From Clostridia bacterium (GTDB lineage Bacteria > Bacillota > Clostridia > Oscillospirales > Acutalibacteraceae): a stretch of DNA of 42,609 bases. Every line of letters starts with the position of its first letter. Within the stretch, counting starts at the first letter, position 1. The translations under genes were made by a program, and so were the position numbers. Location of the stretch: positions 1-42,609 of the forward strand of contig JAFQIG010000088.1 of the NCBI GenBank assembly GCA_017397655.1, written 5' to 3'. Below the pieces are notes generated by a model. It did no database searches. It was not told the origin of the DNA and was given only the letters and a program-made list of their open reading frames with translations. Positions 23,957 to 33,589 of the stretch are shown here, piece after piece.

Positions 23957-25279
23957 TTAACTCATTGAAGGAAGTGTTATGTAATTACCGGGGTTAACAG
24001 CGCCTTTGCCGGAAATACGTACTTCAAAGTGAAGGTGAGGACCTGATGAGTTGCCCGTATTGCCGACAAGACCGATGACCTGTCCTTGATTAACCGTCAT
24101 GCCTTTTGATACCTTAAGTGAACTGCAATGCATATAGACGGTGTTAAGTCCGTTACCGTGGTCAAGTATTATATAGTTTCCCATAGTGCTGTGCCAGCCT
24201 GCTTCGAGAACCTTGCCGCTTTGTGCCGCAAGAATCTCGGCACCGTACGTCTTGCCTTGTGCTCTGACATACATATCAACGCCTCTGTGAGTACCGCCCG
24301 ACGGGTACTGACCGAAAGGAGCCGACATTACACATTCGGAGGGAGAGTAGCGAAGAGGAAAGGCAAGCGTACCGTCATTTTCTACAGTTACTTCACCTGC
24401 GGAGGAGCCTTGTGATGCGATCAATGCATCGATCTCAGCATCGACTTTTTCCTGTTCTGCGATCAGCATTTTTTCAATTCTTTTGTATTCGGCACTTTCT
24501 TTATCAAGCTGCTTAAGAAGCGCGACAGCTTCAGAACGTCTTTCTTCAACTGACTGCTTCTGAACTTCAAGCTCGTTTGCAGAAGCCTGAACCTCACTTT
24601 GTTTTTCGACAACAGTCTGTTTTTCTGCTTCTACCTCGGAAATTTTGTTGTTGACAGATGTGATGTCAGCTTCTAACTGAGAGTTCAGCTCATTTAAATC
24701 TGCTATTTCGTCTTCAAGCGATTCTATGAGAGCTCTGTCGTAATCTGAAGCGTTCTGCATAAACTGACGCCAGGTAAGGGCTTCGGAGAGACTCTTGAGA
24801 CCGAAAAGCATCTCGAGACTTGAACCTTCGCCCATCATATAAGAGAGAGCGAGTCTTTCAATGACTTTCTCACGGGTGTTCAGGATTTTTTGTTCCTGCA
24901 TTGCGATGGTGATTTTTGTCTCAGTAATCTTAGAATTGATTGACTCAATTTCAGCACCGAGAGAATAGATGTTGCCGTTAAGCTGAGAAATCTGGTTCCC
25001 GAGAACGGAAATTTTGCTGTCAAGAGCAGCTATCTGATTGTTATAAACATCAAGCTCTGATTGAATTGCGGAAACTTTGTCAGATTGTTCATCGCGCTTA
25101 TCTGCGTTTTCTTCCAGCTTGTCTCTGTTTTCCTGCAACTGTTTGTCGATCTCCGCCTGCTTGCTTTCAAGCTCTTCCATTGTCTGAGCAAATGAAAAAA
25201 CAGGGGAAAGGGATACACATAAAACAAGTAAAGAGCAGAAAATCAGAGTTTTTGCTTTTTGAAATTTTTTGATTTTCAT
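23957..25279 (-). CDS. Coiled-coil LytM (M23) murein endopeptidase, paralogue 3
   Basis: A 440-residue secreted protein with a signal peptide (about 1-32), a long heptad-rich coiled coil (about 33-285) and a C-terminal LytM domain (about 315-435). Zinc and catalytic motifs are intact: HRGVD and GPHLHFEV. This is the plan of EnvC/PcsB-type FtsX partners, but with an active LytM domain rather than a degenerate one. It shares most of its coiled coil with paralogue 2, including LALSYMMGE and TWRQFMQNASDYDR, which shows recent duplication. It is followed by the S41 gene after 13 bases. Likely activity is cutting peptidoglycan cross-links under FtsEX control. Confidence 0.92.
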   Translation of the reverse strand: MKIKKFQKAKTLIFCSLLVLCVSLSPVFSFAQTMEELESKQAEIDKQLQENRDKLEENADKRDEQSDKVSAIQSELDVYNNQIAALDSKISVLGNQISQLNGNIYSLGAEIESINSKITETKITIAMQEQKILNTREKVIERLALSYMMGEGSSLEMLFGLKSLSEALTWRQFMQNASDYDRALIESLEDEIADLNELNSQLEADITSVNNKISEVEAEKQTVVEKQSEVQASANELEVQKQSVEERRSEAVALLKQLDKESAEYKRIEKMLIAEQEKVDAEIDALIASQGSSAGEVTVENDGTLAFPLRYSPSECVMSAPFGQYPSGGTHRGVDMYVRAQGKTYGAEILAAQSGKVLEAGWHSTMGNYIILDHGNGLNTVYMHCSSLKVSKGMTVNQGQVIGLVGNTGNSSGPHLHFEVRISGKGAVNPGNYITLPSMS

Positions 25280-25306
25280 AAAAATCCTTTCGCAAAATTG
25301 CTTTTG

Positions 25307-26620
25307 TTACGGCATGGAAACGTATTTGGCGGGATTAACGCGTGTTACCGTGCCGCCTTTGTTTATACGTACTTCAAAGTGGAGGTGCGGACCTGTTGTG
25401 TTGCCTGTATCTCCTATCTGGGCAATAACCTGACCCTGTTTGACGGTTGCGCCCTGACTGATATTAATTTTGCTGCAATGATAATATGCCGTGAAAAGAC
25501 CGTTACCGTGGTCAAGTATGATGTAGTTGCCCATTGACCAATGGCCGTAGCCGACGGTCATTGCTTTACCGCTTTGTGCGGCAATGATATTCTTGCCGTA
25601 GCTTCCGCCACGTACGCAGATGTCCATACCGTTGTGCGGACCGCCCGACGGATACTGACCGAAAGGAGCAGAAATGTAACAGTTGTCATAGGGTACGGGC
25701 CAGATGAGTGTACCGTCATTTTCAACAGTAATAACACCTTCTGTAGAACCCTGTGAAGCGATCAATGCGTCGATTTCAGCATCAACCTTTTCCTGTTCGG
25801 CAATCAACTGTTTTTCGATTCGCTTATACTCTGCACTCTGACTGTCAAGTGTTTTTAATAAAGCGACTGCCTCGCCGCGCTTAACATCTACAGTGCTCTT
25901 TTTAGCTTCAAGGTCGTCGGCAGAGGACTGAACTTCTGCTTGCTTTGCCTGAACCTCTTGCTTTTCTGCTTCGACTTCGACCTTCTTTGCGTTGACAGTG
26001 TCGATAGAGGCGTCAAGCTGGGACTGGAGTTCGTTAAGATCTGCGATGCTTGCTTCAAGACCCTGAATAAGCGATCTGTCATAGTCGGACGCGTTCTGCA
26101 TAAACTGACGCCAGGTGAGTATATCGGCAAGGTTCTTAGCACCAAGAAGAAGTTCAAGACCTGACGCTTCACCCATCATATAAGAGAGAGCAAGTCTGTC
26201 AAGAACCTTTTCGCGTGTTAATTTTATTGTGGTTTCCTGCATTGATATCTCGATTTTTGTCTCTGTTATTCTTGCGTTGATGCCTTCGATCTCGGCATCA
26301 AGAGAGTCGATGTTGCCGTTAAGTGCGGCAATATCATTGTCGAGCAGAGCGATTTTGTTGTCAAGAATACTGATCTGACTGTTGAGGTCGTTGATCTGAG
26401 ATTCAAGAGCTTCTACGTTCTGCTTTTGCTCATCTCTTTTTTCGTTGTTTTCTTTCTGTTTTTTTTCATTTTCTTCAAGCTTTTCTTCAAGCTCCTGATA
26501 CTTCTCTTCAAGCTCTTCGACAGTTTCTGCGCTTGCGGGAGAATAGGGGAAGTAAAAAACAGAAAGGCAGATAACAAAAGTTAAGAATAATGCTTTTATT
26601 GTAGTTTTTTTGCGATTCAT
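25307..26620 (-). CDS. Coiled-coil LytM (M23) murein endopeptidase, paralogue 2
   Basis: A 437-residue secreted protein with signal peptide (about 1-31), coiled coil (about 32-280) and LytM domain (about 310-435). The metal motifs HNGMD and GPHLHFEVRIN are present. Paralogue 3 is its closest relative by eye; a 26-base stretch encoding the QNASDYDR region's start is identical at DNA level near 24755 and 26095. The LytM domain resembles paralogue 1 more closely (GQYPSGG, CYISAPFG, HWSMGNYIILDHGNGLFTAYYH). So the domains of the three copies may have been mixed by recombination. Part of the ftsEX operon. Confidence 0.92.
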   Translation of the reverse strand: MNRKKTTIKALFLTFVICLSVFYFPYSPASAETVEELEEKYQELEEKLEENEKKQKENNEKRDEQKQNVEALESQINDLNSQISILDNKIALLDNDIAALNGNIDSLDAEIEGINARITETKIEISMQETTIKLTREKVLDRLALSYMMGEASGLELLLGAKNLADILTWRQFMQNASDYDRSLIQGLEASIADLNELQSQLDASIDTVNAKKVEVEAEKQEVQAKQAEVQSSADDLEAKKSTVDVKRGEAVALLKTLDSQSAEYKRIEKQLIAEQEKVDAEIDALIASQGSTEGVITVENDGTLIWPVPYDNCYISAPFGQYPSGGPHNGMDICVRGGSYGKNIIAAQSGKAMTVGYGHWSMGNYIILDHGNGLFTAYYHCSKINISQGATVKQGQVIAQIGDTGNTTGPHLHFEVRINKGGTVTRVNPAKYVSMP

Positions 26621-26640
26621 ACTTTATCCTTTCAGATATC

Positions 26641-28227
26641 TTATGGCATAGACACAAACTTTAACGGATCAACACGTGTGATAGCGCCGTTGCGGTTAAT
26701 TCTTACTTCAAAATGCAGATGCGGACCTGTAGAGTTACCGGTGCTGCCGGCAAGACCGATAACCTGACCCTGCTCGACTGAATCGCCGCCTGCAACATAA
26801 AGCGTCTGCAGATGATAGTAAGCTGTGAACAAACCGTAACCGTGGTCGATGATTATGTAGTTGCCCATTGACCAATGATTGAAGCCGTAATTGATAACTT
26901 TTCCGTCCGCGGCTGCAACAACGTTCTTGCCGAGTGTTCCGCCTCTGACACAGATGTCAAGTCCTCTGTGAACTCCGCCTGACGGATACTGTCCGAACGG
27001 AGCGGAAATATAACAATTCTTATAGGGTAACGGCCAGATAAGTTTGATTGATTCGGGCGTGATTACATTGATCTTTGTCGTGCTCGGCATAGTGGCTGTA
27101 ACAGACGGCGCTTCGCTTTCCGTTTCTGTTTCGGAAGCCACGGTTCCTGTGTGGGCCTGCGGAGAAGTCAGACCGCCCGAAGAGGATTGTTTCTTTGTTG
27201 TTGATTCTGTAGTTGAGTCGCCATCACCTGATTCGGAGGTTGTTTCTTCAACCATTCCGTCTTCGGCGGACGAACCGTACTTTAACAGATAGGCGTCAAT
27301 TTCCGCATCGACACGTTCCTGTTCGTCAGACAAAAGCTTCAGCATTGCATTATAGTCGGAACTTGAATCGTCAAGTGTCTTGAAATAAGCGACAGCTTCC
27401 TGATACTTATGCTCTGAAATCTGTTTTTTCATTTCAAGGACATATGAGGATGATTCGAGATCTGACTGACGGTCTGCAAGCGTGGCTTTTTCACTGTCAA
27501 GCTGAGATTTCTTGGAATCAACCGTAGTTTTGTCGTTGCTTAAATTGATATTCAGAGAATCAAGCTCTTCAATATTTTTTGAAAACTCATCGATCAGCTC
27601 TGTTTCGTGATTGTTGAGCTTTTTAATAATTTCAAGCTTAATAAGGAATTCGGGGAGATCGGTTACTCCGAGAAGTACACGAAGCGTTGAACCGTGACCT
27701 GACATATAGTCAAGAATGAGTCTGCCTCTGATTTTTGCATACAGAATATCGTTTTTTCTGTTAAGCTCATCAATTTTATCTTCCGTTGATTTGATATCAC
27801 TGTTAAGAATTGAAATCTCTGACGAAAGATTGTTTATTGAAGAATTCAGGGTGCTGATATCTTTGTCAAGCACGCCGATTCTTTCATTGAGAATGTCTAT
27901 CTGTTCATTCATCTTGTCGATGTCGGATTCGATTATCTCAATGTTTTTGTTCTGTTCGGATTTACCTGATTCAATTTCCTCAAGATCGTGCTTGCCCTGA
28001 TTGATCTGACTTTCGATTTCGTCATACTGCTCCTGCAATTCGGAAAGAGCTGCGTCCGTTGCAAGCTCTTCGTTTATCTCGGTAGTTGCAGATGTAGGCT
28101 GTGTCGCTGCAGTTGGCGCATCAAGAGCAAAAACACCGATTGAAGAGGTGACGGTGAGTGAAAATACGATTGCCGCACAAATAACGCATTTCAGAGATAT
28201 TAAATTATTCCTCATGCGTTTCGTCAT
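26641..28227 (-). CDS. Coiled-coil LytM (M23) murein endopeptidase, paralogue 1
   Basis: The largest of the three, 528 residues. Signal peptide (about 1-37), a Thr/Ala-rich spacer, coiled coil (about 55-300), a low-complexity Ser/Thr/Glu linker (about 310-375) and a LytM domain (about 395-525) with HRGLD and GPHLHFEVRIN intact. The linker is absent from the other two copies. Start at 28227 is set by AAGGAG seven bases upstream, inside the end of ftsX, so the two genes overlap by 23 bases and translation is coupled. This makes it the most likely direct FtsX partner. Confidence 0.92.
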   Translation of the reverse strand: MTKRMRNNLISLKCVICAAIVFSLTVTSSIGVFALDAPTAATQPTSATTEINEELATDAALSELQEQYDEIESQINQGKHDLEEIESGKSEQNKNIEIIESDIDKMNEQIDILNERIGVLDKDISTLNSSINNLSSEISILNSDIKSTEDKIDELNRKNDILYAKIRGRLILDYMSGHGSTLRVLLGVTDLPEFLIKLEIIKKLNNHETELIDEFSKNIEELDSLNINLSNDKTTVDSKKSQLDSEKATLADRQSDLESSSYVLEMKKQISEHKYQEAVAYFKTLDDSSSDYNAMLKLLSDEQERVDAEIDAYLLKYGSSAEDGMVEETTSESGDGDSTTESTTKKQSSSGGLTSPQAHTGTVASETETESEAPSVTATMPSTTKINVITPESIKLIWPLPYKNCYISAPFGQYPSGGVHRGLDICVRGGTLGKNVVAAADGKVINYGFNHWSMGNYIIIDHGYGLFTAYYHLQTLYVAGGDSVEQGQVIGLAGSTGNSTGPHLHFEVRINRNGAITRVDPLKFVSMP

Positions 28228-29128
28228 AATCCTTCTCCTTAAGGTATTTCTTAATCGAAATGGCACTGCCGAGTCCGCCTGTAAAGATGCCGATTACCTC
28301 GAATCCGATAAGAATCCAATACCAGTACTGAGAGAAGGGGACAAGTGAAAGTGAGCCGAAAGAACCGATAAAGGATGCGGAAAGCGTGGAAACGAGTTCG
28401 TACAGTCCGTAGACAATACCGAGAGATACGAGTCCCGAAAATGATCCGAGCACCATACCCTCAACCATAAACGGCCAGCGGATGAACGAATTTGTTGCAC
28501 CGACATTCTTCATAATAGAGATTTCAAGACGTCTGCTGTGCATTGTTATTCTGACTGTGTTGGAAATAATGAACAGAGAAATGAGAAGGAGCATTGCAAC
28601 AGCACCGAGACTGAAATATGTTGTAAAGCGTCTGATTGCAACAAGTATATTTGACAAATCCTTGCTTTCGCGTACATTCTGGATGTTTTCCAGAGCTTCG
28701 ATCTGCTTTAATGTATCATCAAACAGCTCCATATCAGCAAGATGAATCTCAAACGAAGCGGGAACAATGTTACCTTCTTCGTTTTCAAAGTAATCAACAA
28801 AAAGCTCGTTTTTGTATTCTTCATAGAAATCGGCTGTATTTTCCTCTGCGGAACGATAAACAATTGACTCGATGTTGCTGATCGCATCGATATTGTTGCC
28901 GACAGATTCAATCTCTGCCGGAGTGAGATTACTGTCAACAAAAACAACGATAACGTTCTGGTCGTCAACAACATCGAGGAGAGATTGAACATTGACATAT
29001 AAAAGGAAAGCGATGCCTGTCAAAATCAAACAGGACATAAGAACACAGACCGACGCAATACTCATCAGTCTGTTTACCCATACATTTCTGAAACCTTCTT
29101 TGGTTAAATATCTGATACTGCCTGACAT
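28205..29128 (-). CDS. ftsX: Cell-division ABC transporter permease FtsX
   Basis: A 307-residue protein with an N-terminal helix, an extracellular domain (about 50-165) and three further helices (about 170-200, 220-250, 265-290), the FtsX plan. It begins MSGSIRYLTKEGFRNVWVNR, typical of Gram-positive FtsX. With FtsE it couples ATP hydrolysis to activation of peptidoglycan hydrolases outside the cell, through the extracellular loop. It follows ftsE by 19 bases and overlaps the first hydrolase gene. GGGAG precedes the ATG. Confidence 0.96.
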   Translation of the reverse strand: MSGSIRYLTKEGFRNVWVNRLMSIASVCVLMSCLILTGIAFLLYVNVQSLLDVVDDQNVIVVFVDSNLTPAEIESVGNNIDAISNIESIVYRSAEENTADFYEEYKNELFVDYFENEEGNIVPASFEIHLADMELFDDTLKQIEALENIQNVRESKDLSNILVAIRRFTTYFSLGAVAMLLLISLFIISNTVRITMHSRRLEISIMKNVGATNSFIRWPFMVEGMVLGSFSGLVSLGIVYGLYELVSTLSASFIGSFGSLSLVPFSQYWYWILIGFEVIGIFTGGLGSAISIKKYLKEKDYDETHEE

Positions 29129-29147
29129 AAATAATAACTCCCTTCCG

Positions 29148-30032
29148 TTACTGCTTTTCGTTCTTGTTTTTTGATTTGTCTACATAGACTGTGAAATCGA
29201 CAGCAGAATCATCATCTGTCTTTTTCTGAAGGGAATTATTAAATTTGTTGATAGATTTATCAAGGCTTGCTGAATTATCGTTAGTAATGGCAAAGGTAGG
29301 ATCAAAGCTGTCAATGTGAGCTCTGTCAAGATGACCTTGTGATGACTGTAATGCCTCATCGCTGTCTTTTGAAGAACCGTCGTGTACCACACGTCCGTTT
29401 TCAAGAATGATTACTCGTCTGTCAAACTGACGAACAAGCTCGTGTTCGTGAGTAACCATGATAACCGTAGTGCCGCCTTCGTTAAGTCTTGTCAAAAGTT
29501 CGACAATTTCAAGTGACATCTGAGGGTCAACGTTGCCTGTAGGCTCGTCAGCAATGATTAATTTGGCATTATTTGATAATGCACGTGCGAGTGCTACACG
29601 TTGCTGTTCACCGCCGGAAAGCTCCTGTGGATAGTTACGCGCTTTGGCACTGAGTCCGACAAGGTTCAGAACATAAGTTACGCGCTTTCTGATCTGAGCC
29701 TCTTTTGTACCGATAACACGCATTGCGAATGCAACATTATCATATACGGTCATTGTTGGGATAAGGCGGAAATCCTGAAAAACTATTCCCATTGAACGGC
29801 GGAAATAGGGGATTTTGCGCTTTTTAAGTTCGCCTAAATTATAGTTGTTGATGTGAATGGAACCGCTTGAGGGAACCTCTTCACGCATCATAAGCTTTAA
29901 GAAAGTACTTTTACCTGCACCGGAAGCACCGACAACAAAGACAAACTCGCCGTCGTCAATGTGGATACTGACATCGTCAAGTGCGTGGGTACCGTTATCG
30001 TACACTTTTGAAACATGCTTGAATTCGATCAT
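29148..30032 (-). CDS. ftsE: Cell-division ATP-binding protein FtsE with C-terminal extension
   Basis: The cytosolic ATPase partner of FtsX. Walker A GASGAGKS (35-42), Q-loop FQDFRLIPT, signature LSGGEQQR (138-145), Walker B LIIADEPTGNVD (158-169) and H-loop VTHEHELV are intact. FtsE is usually about 225-230 residues; this one has 294. Residues about 221-294 form a polar, Asp/Asn/Lys-rich tail without recognised domain. The tail could bind divisome proteins or be disordered. It heads the ftsEX-hydrolase block, 68 bases after the PucR-type regulator gene. Confidence 0.96.
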   Translation of the reverse strand: MIEFKHVSKVYDNGTHALDDVSIHIDDGEFVFVVGASGAGKSTFLKLMMREEVPSSGSIHINNYNLGELKKRKIPYFRRSMGIVFQDFRLIPTMTVYDNVAFAMRVIGTKEAQIRKRVTYVLNLVGLSAKARNYPQELSGGEQQRVALARALSNNAKLIIADEPTGNVDPQMSLEIVELLTRLNEGGTTVIMVTHEHELVRQFDRRVIILENGRVVHDGSSKDSDEALQSSQGHLDRAHIDSFDPTFAITNDNSASLDKSINKFNNSLQKKTDDDSAVDFTVYVDKSKNKNEKQ

Positions 30033-30100
30033 TAAATATCAATCCTTTAAATAAATGATTTGGTTACAGCATGTCCTATTTTGCCCGTTATTCAGTTAAA

Positions 30101-31186
30101 TCAGAATTTGATAGGTTTTGCATCAAGATACTTCTTGACCATTAAAGCGACCTTGAATACGATCGCATCATCAAACTCACGAAGATCGAGACCCGTAATC
30201 TTTTTGATTTTTTCAAGTCGGTAGACAAGAGTGTTTCTGTGAACAAACAATTTTCTGGATGTTTCGGAAACGTTAAGATTGTTTTCAAAGAAACGTTGGA
30301 TAGTGAAAAGAGTTTCGGAATCAAGACTTTCGATTGAATCACGTTTGAAAACTTCGCGCAGGAACATATCGCACAAAGTTGTGGGCAACTGATAAATAAG
30401 ACGTGCAATGCCGAGATTGTCGTAGCTGACAATTGCTTTTTCGGTATCAAATACCTTGCCGACCTCAAGTGCGACCTGAGCTTCCTTGAATGAACGGGCA
30501 AGATCCTTGATATCGGTAACTGTAGTACCGATGCCGACAAGCGGCTGGGTATAAAACTCCGAACTGAGAGAGTCGGAAATTGAGCGTGCAAGCTTTTCAA
30601 GATCGCCTGTTTCGATGTTGGATTTGACTTCTTTGACAAGAGCGATATCACTGTCACTGATGCTGATAATGAAATCCTTATTCTTGTCCGGGAAGAGATT
30701 CTGGATAACATCGAATACCGATACGTCGTTTTCATCTGCAACACGGATAAGAAGAACAACTCTGGATACTTCGTTGGTAAAGCGAAGCTCACGTGCCTTC
30801 ACATAGATATCACCGGGCAGAATATTGTCAAGGATGACGTTTTTGATAAAGTTGGCACGGTCATACTTTTCGTCGTAGAACTGTTTGATTGTACCGAGGG
30901 CAACACAGCAGATATCGACATATTTGACGGCGATGTCATCCGTTCCCTCGATAAAGACCGCATATTCGGAATGAAGCTGAGTACCGAATACCTTAAAAGT
31001 GTAACCTTCGGCAAAGACAGCGTCATGCTCCGAAAAAATATCGGAAGGAATTGACGAAAAGACCTCGCCCATTTTGCCGAGATCACTGCAAGAGATAATA
31101 GTACCGGTATCGTCGATGATGCCGATAGTTCTGTCGATTGCTTCACACATCTGGTGAATAACACCCTGGAAAAGTCTGTTTGACAT
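30101..31186 (-). CDS. PucR/CdaR-type transcriptional regulator
   Basis: A 361-residue DNA-binding protein. The C-terminal helix-turn-helix (about 300-357) shows the PucR/CdaR pattern LFVHRNTLVYRLEKIKKITGLDLREF. The middle (about 130-260) fits the GGDEF-like ligand domain of CdaR regulators. The N-terminus resembles a sensory domain (IDDTGTIISCSDLGK). Targets are unknown; position suggests it may affect ftsEX, or simply share the promoter at 31255-31283. Confidence 0.88.
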   Translation of the reverse strand: MSNRLFQGVIHQMCEAIDRTIGIIDDTGTIISCSDLGKMGEVFSSIPSDIFSEHDAVFAEGYTFKVFGTQLHSEYAVFIEGTDDIAVKYVDICCVALGTIKQFYDEKYDRANFIKNVILDNILPGDIYVKARELRFTNEVSRVVLLIRVADENDVSVFDVIQNLFPDKNKDFIISISDSDIALVKEVKSNIETGDLEKLARSISDSLSSEFYTQPLVGIGTTVTDIKDLARSFKEAQVALEVGKVFDTEKAIVSYDNLGIARLIYQLPTTLCDMFLREVFKRDSIESLDSETLFTIQRFFENNLNVSETSRKLFVHRNTLVYRLEKIKKITGLDLREFDDAIVFKVALMVKKYLDAKPIKF

Positions 31187-31254
31187 CGGAATACCCCTCT
31201 TAAAAAATTTAACGTCTGCACAAGATTATGCAATTTGACAATCTGAACGTATAC

Positions 31255-31283
31255 ATTTTACACAATTTCAATAAAAAATGCAA
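31255..31283 (-). promoter_or_regulatory. Sigma-A promoter of the PucR-type regulator
   Basis: Read leftward, TTGCAT (31278-31283), 17-base spacer and TAAAAT (31255-31260), about 60 bases before the start codon. Confidence 0.55.
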
Positions 31284-31494
31284 GTGTTTTTTTCATTAAA
31301 AACGGCTTTTTATCATTTTTTTTGTGTGATACTTCAAAAATTTAACTTAAAATTAATAAAAAAGTTACAAAAAATTTCGTAAATTTTAAAAAAATCTCTT
31401 TTGTTAAAAATAACTAAAGAAAATCAACCGACTGTATAAAACTGCTCTCAATGTTTAAAATAAGATTAAACAATCTTTTTTCAGAGGTCACAAG
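31284..31494. other. AT-rich gene-free stretch between divergent genes
   Basis: Very AT-rich, with many short A and T runs. A weak hairpin AAGATT/AATCTT with a T run lies at 31462-31482, just before the ribosome binding site of the next gene. I saw no open reading frame and no convincing rightward promoter. Confidence 0.5.
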
Positions 31495-32256
31495 ATGGAT
31501 TTTACAATCATCAAATATAATTGCAGAAAAAATATCAGAAAAAAGCTTTTTGCAAGCTTTCTTATAATGATGTTACGTATTGCATTCTGTATTTTTGGAG
31601 GAATAGTTTCCGGTTATTCGCTACGGATGAACAATAGAGTTCATTCAATCGTAATCAATACTGCGGTTTTGTTGACGGTTTTATTCGTTCTGTCGGTTAC
31701 AGGTTATGCAAGCGAAATGTGGCACTGTCGGATCGGAGAGAAAAAACGTGCAGATGAAGGCGTGATGCTGTACTGCATTTTTTCGCAGATGCATTTTAAA
31801 AAGATTTTTCTTGACTTTTCGGTTATTCTCCGAAAAATTATATATGATTTATTATTATCGTTACCCGGCATTGCGCTGATTTTTCTTTCATTTTTTATGT
31901 ATCGGTCGTACGGCGAAAACGGATATCTGTTTTCTGTTACCGTTATTTCAGGCGTCATATCTTTACTGACAGGTCTCGGTTTTTCTTTTTGCATAAAACA
32001 AAGGTACTTCCTGACGAAGTACCTTTCAATGAAATATTCTGACCTGACAGTTAACGAAACGGTATTGTTGAGCTCAAAAATTATGGATGGCAGATGCTTT
32101 AAAACTGTAATCTTTAAGTTGAGCTTTATACCGCAGTTTGCGCTGTGTCTGCTGATTTTGCCGAGTGTTTATGTTATACCGTACTACAGACAGTCGTGCG
32201 TATGTTTAAAACGTGAGCTTATCGGATCTTTTTGCGAAGGAAAACTATCGGAATAA
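31495..32256 (+). CDS. Integral membrane protein of unknown function
   Basis: A 253-residue protein with about five or six hydrophobic helices (for example 22-42, 54-75, 105-135, 145-165, 200-225) and many positively charged loops. It has a relatively high cysteine content. I do not recognise the family. AGAGG lies before ATG 31495. The end overlaps the end of the convergent MFS gene by 38 bases, so neither has room for a terminator here. The KYNCRKNIRKKLFASF start resembles membrane proteins with a cytosolic N-terminus. Confidence 0.75.
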   Translation: MDFTIIKYNCRKNIRKKLFASFLIMMLRIAFCIFGGIVSGYSLRMNNRVHSIVINTAVLLTVLFVLSVTGYASEMWHCRIGEKKRADEGVMLYCIFSQMHFKKIFLDFSVILRKIIYDLLLSLPGIALIFLSFFMYRSYGENGYLFSVTVISGVISLLTGLGFSFCIKQRYFLTKYLSMKYSDLTVNETVLLSSKIMDGRCFKTVIFKLSFIPQFALCLLILPSVYVIPYYRQSCVCLKRELIGSFCEGKLSE

Positions 32257-33562
32257 CGATGAAAACTGCAACAATTGCGGAGAAAATAAAGATTTCGGGT
32301 ACAGGTACGTTGACTGTTTCCCCGAACTCATTGATATATGTTCCGAGTTCGTGATTGTCTGCAAACGCTTCCGTGACTCTTGAGCCGATTGCAGAGCCGA
32401 CAACCATCGGTATGAGAACTGCAAAGATCATACGGACTCCCTGAAAAAGACCTGCTTTGCCCTCGGGAGTGAAATCACGGATTGCGGCATTAAGGATGAT
32501 TGTAAGCAATCCGTATCCACACAGCATAACGCACGCACAAAGAGCGAATTTTCCGATTGATTCCATTCGAGAGACAAGTATGAGTCCGATGATGAAAACG
32601 GCAATAGACGGGAAGATAAAATGCTTCTTGCCGAATTTATCAAGCATCTTGCCGCAGATGACTACAACTGCAATGAATCCGATAAGCGCAGCTGCGGCAA
32701 TAATTATTGTTTTGACAGAAAGCGAAGCAAGAAGAGAATTAAAATCAAACTTCAGATAATGCTGAATGTAAATGAAAATGTAAGGCATAAACACCTGTAC
32801 CGCAGTCAGGAAGAAGCAAGAGGATATAAGCGTAAGATAGAAATATTTGTTTTCTGAAATTACAGACGGTCTGAAGCCGTAAATGATATCGGCAAAGTAG
32901 CTGTTGTCGGTATTCTTTTCGAGTTTGACTTCTTTGATGGTGAAAAGACCGACTATACCGCAAAGGACAACAACACCGCCGAGTCCGAGGAAACAGGCGG
33001 GATAACCGAAGGCGGTTACGCCTGCACCGAAGGCGGCAGTAACAATGAGAGTAGCAAGAATCGGCATAACTGCAAGTGCGCCCTCGGCAGTTGCACGGTT
33101 CTGTTCGGATGTAACGTCGGTCAGCCAGGCGTTAAAAGCGGCATCGTTACCTGTAGAGCCCATAAAAGTCATAACACAGTCAAGGATTATAACGATGCTT
33201 ACCGTAACTGCGATTACTGAAGCCGTATCGCTGATATTGAATAAAGAAGCGACATTTTCGCGGCTGATAGGTGCAAAGAGGGCGACGACACATCCCCAGA
33301 CGATATATCCGATACAGATAAAAGGCTTTCTCTTTGCAAGCTTGTCGCTTAAAGCTCCCATCAGAAATGTTGTGATAACGGCAGTAGCCGCACTCAAAGC
33401 AACCATTCTTGAAATATCCGATGTAGAACCGCCGATGTAATTGAAAAGAAATGTGTTGAAATATACGTTTTCGACAGCCCAGGCAATCTGACCTATGAAG
33501 CCGAAAACGACAAGATTGAACCAGATGCTCTTTCCGAGCCTACTGCTTTTTGTGTTACTCAT
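32219..33562 (-). CDS. MFS transporter (GPH/sugar symporter-like)
   Basis: A 447-residue protein with about twelve membrane helices. The GALSDKLAKRKPFICIGYIVWG loop between helices 2 and 3 matches the MFS signature, and the plan resembles GPH-type sugar cation symporters. Start at 33562 behind GGAGG six bases upstream; the TTG eight codons earlier is rejected. It has its own promoter (33590-33617). Substrate is unknown; the nearby GH27 enzyme makes a sugar possible but they are divergent and may be unrelated. Confidence 0.88.
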   Translation of the reverse strand: MSNTKSSRLGKSIWFNLVVFGFIGQIAWAVENVYFNTFLFNYIGGSTSDISRMVALSAATAVITTFLMGALSDKLAKRKPFICIGYIVWGCVVALFAPISRENVASLFNISDTASVIAVTVSIVIILDCVMTFMGSTGNDAAFNAWLTDVTSEQNRATAEGALAVMPILATLIVTAAFGAGVTAFGYPACFLGLGGVVVLCGIVGLFTIKEVKLEKNTDNSYFADIIYGFRPSVISENKYFYLTLISSCFFLTAVQVFMPYIFIYIQHYLKFDFNSLLASLSVKTIIIAAAALIGFIAVVVICGKMLDKFGKKHFIFPSIAVFIIGLILVSRMESIGKFALCACVMLCGYGLLTIILNAAIRDFTPEGKAGLFQGVRMIFAVLIPMVVGSAIGSRVTEAFADNHELGTYINEFGETVNVPVPEIFIFSAIVAVFIVIPIVFLRKKIR

Positions 33563-33589
33563 AAGTACCTCCAAAAAATTTATCAATAT

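Noticed and set aside
31462-31482. Terminator upstream of the unknown membrane protein
   Set aside because: The stem is only six AT-rich pairs and no gene reads into it from the left; it could be part of the leader, so it is not annotated as a terminator.
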